A stretch of DNA of 64,000 nucleotides from Taeniopygia guttata (lineage: Eukaryota > Chordata > Aves > Passeriformes > Estrildidae). Made by a program: the position numbers and the translations under genes. Location of the stretch: NCBI RefSeq assembly GCF_048771995.1, contig NC_133027.1, positions 9,358,001 to 9,422,000 on the forward strand, read 5' to 3'. This document shows, in pieces, positions 63,877 to 64,000 of the stretch. The notes beneath the pieces were generated by a model. The model was given only the letters and a program-made list of their open reading frames with translations, was not told the DNA's origin and searched no databases. How positions within the stretch are numbered: the first letter of the stretch is position 1; each line of letters opens with the position of its first letter.

Positions 63877-64000
63877 GTAAAGATTTGCTCTAATAACATA
63901 ATTTATAATACACATAATTGCAAATTATGTGTTGTTGCTTTGATCTCTGATGTCCCAGCATGCTTTGCACTGATTAGTATGAACCTGTATGTATATCTAC
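63877..64000 (+). other. APOB: APOB intron 27, partial
   Basis: Begins GTAAAG and runs off the window; no acceptor within it. Confidence 0.8.

Noticed and set aside
1..64000. CRISPR arrays, bacterial operons, tRNA or rRNA genes
   Set aside because: The DNA is vertebrate nuclear sequence; I saw no spaced direct-repeat array and no tRNA or rRNA signature.

Overview
The window is avian nuclear DNA carrying most of APOB (apolipoprotein B-100) on the + strand. Three things place it in a bird: degraded CR1 LINEs, an avian-type endogenous-retrovirus LTR, and an APOB whose mRNA-editing codon cannot be edited. The species cannot be fixed from the sequence alone.

Layout. Bases 1 to about 32,900 are AT-rich and intergenic. 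I find no credible protein-coding gene there; every open frame is short and unlike a conserved protein. This part holds three degraded CR1 copies (about 2086-3480 minus, 9110-9565 plus, 32290-32865 plus), one LTR (about 30190-30600 minus), copies of a short ancient amniote repeat, simple repeats, and one compact cluster of liver/gut transcription-factor motifs near 11100-11400 that could be a distal enhancer. The APOB promoter follows: an HNF4/C-EBP element (32911-32929) nearly identical, as I recall it, to the human APOB promoter, an AP-1-like site, a TATA box (32977-32984), and a start codon at 33092 in a strong Kozak context.

APOB. I placed 27 exons by reading frame, GT/AG boundaries and agreement with the human protein. 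They cover 33092-63876 and encode about 3,963 residues (11,891 coding bases). The last exons (28 and 29 in human) lie beyond the window. The order is signal peptide, the lipid-transfer (vitellogenin-like) N-terminal module in exons 2-18, and then the giant exon 26 (7,581 bases). Exon 26 carries amphipathic beta-strand regions, a long helical region and the LDL-receptor-binding Site B. All 14 N-terminal disulfide cysteines known from human apoB have counterparts.

How it works together. The product is the single, non-exchangeable scaffold protein of VLDL/LDL, made in liver and gut and loaded with lipid co-translationally by microsomal triglyceride transfer protein. The promoter motifs fit hepatic and intestinal expression. 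I see no novel multi-gene system. The most interesting points are the uneditable codon, a CR1 remnant directly abutting the core promoter, the candidate distal enhancer, and a short intron (intron 11) that is open in frame and would encode a membrane-like segment if retained.
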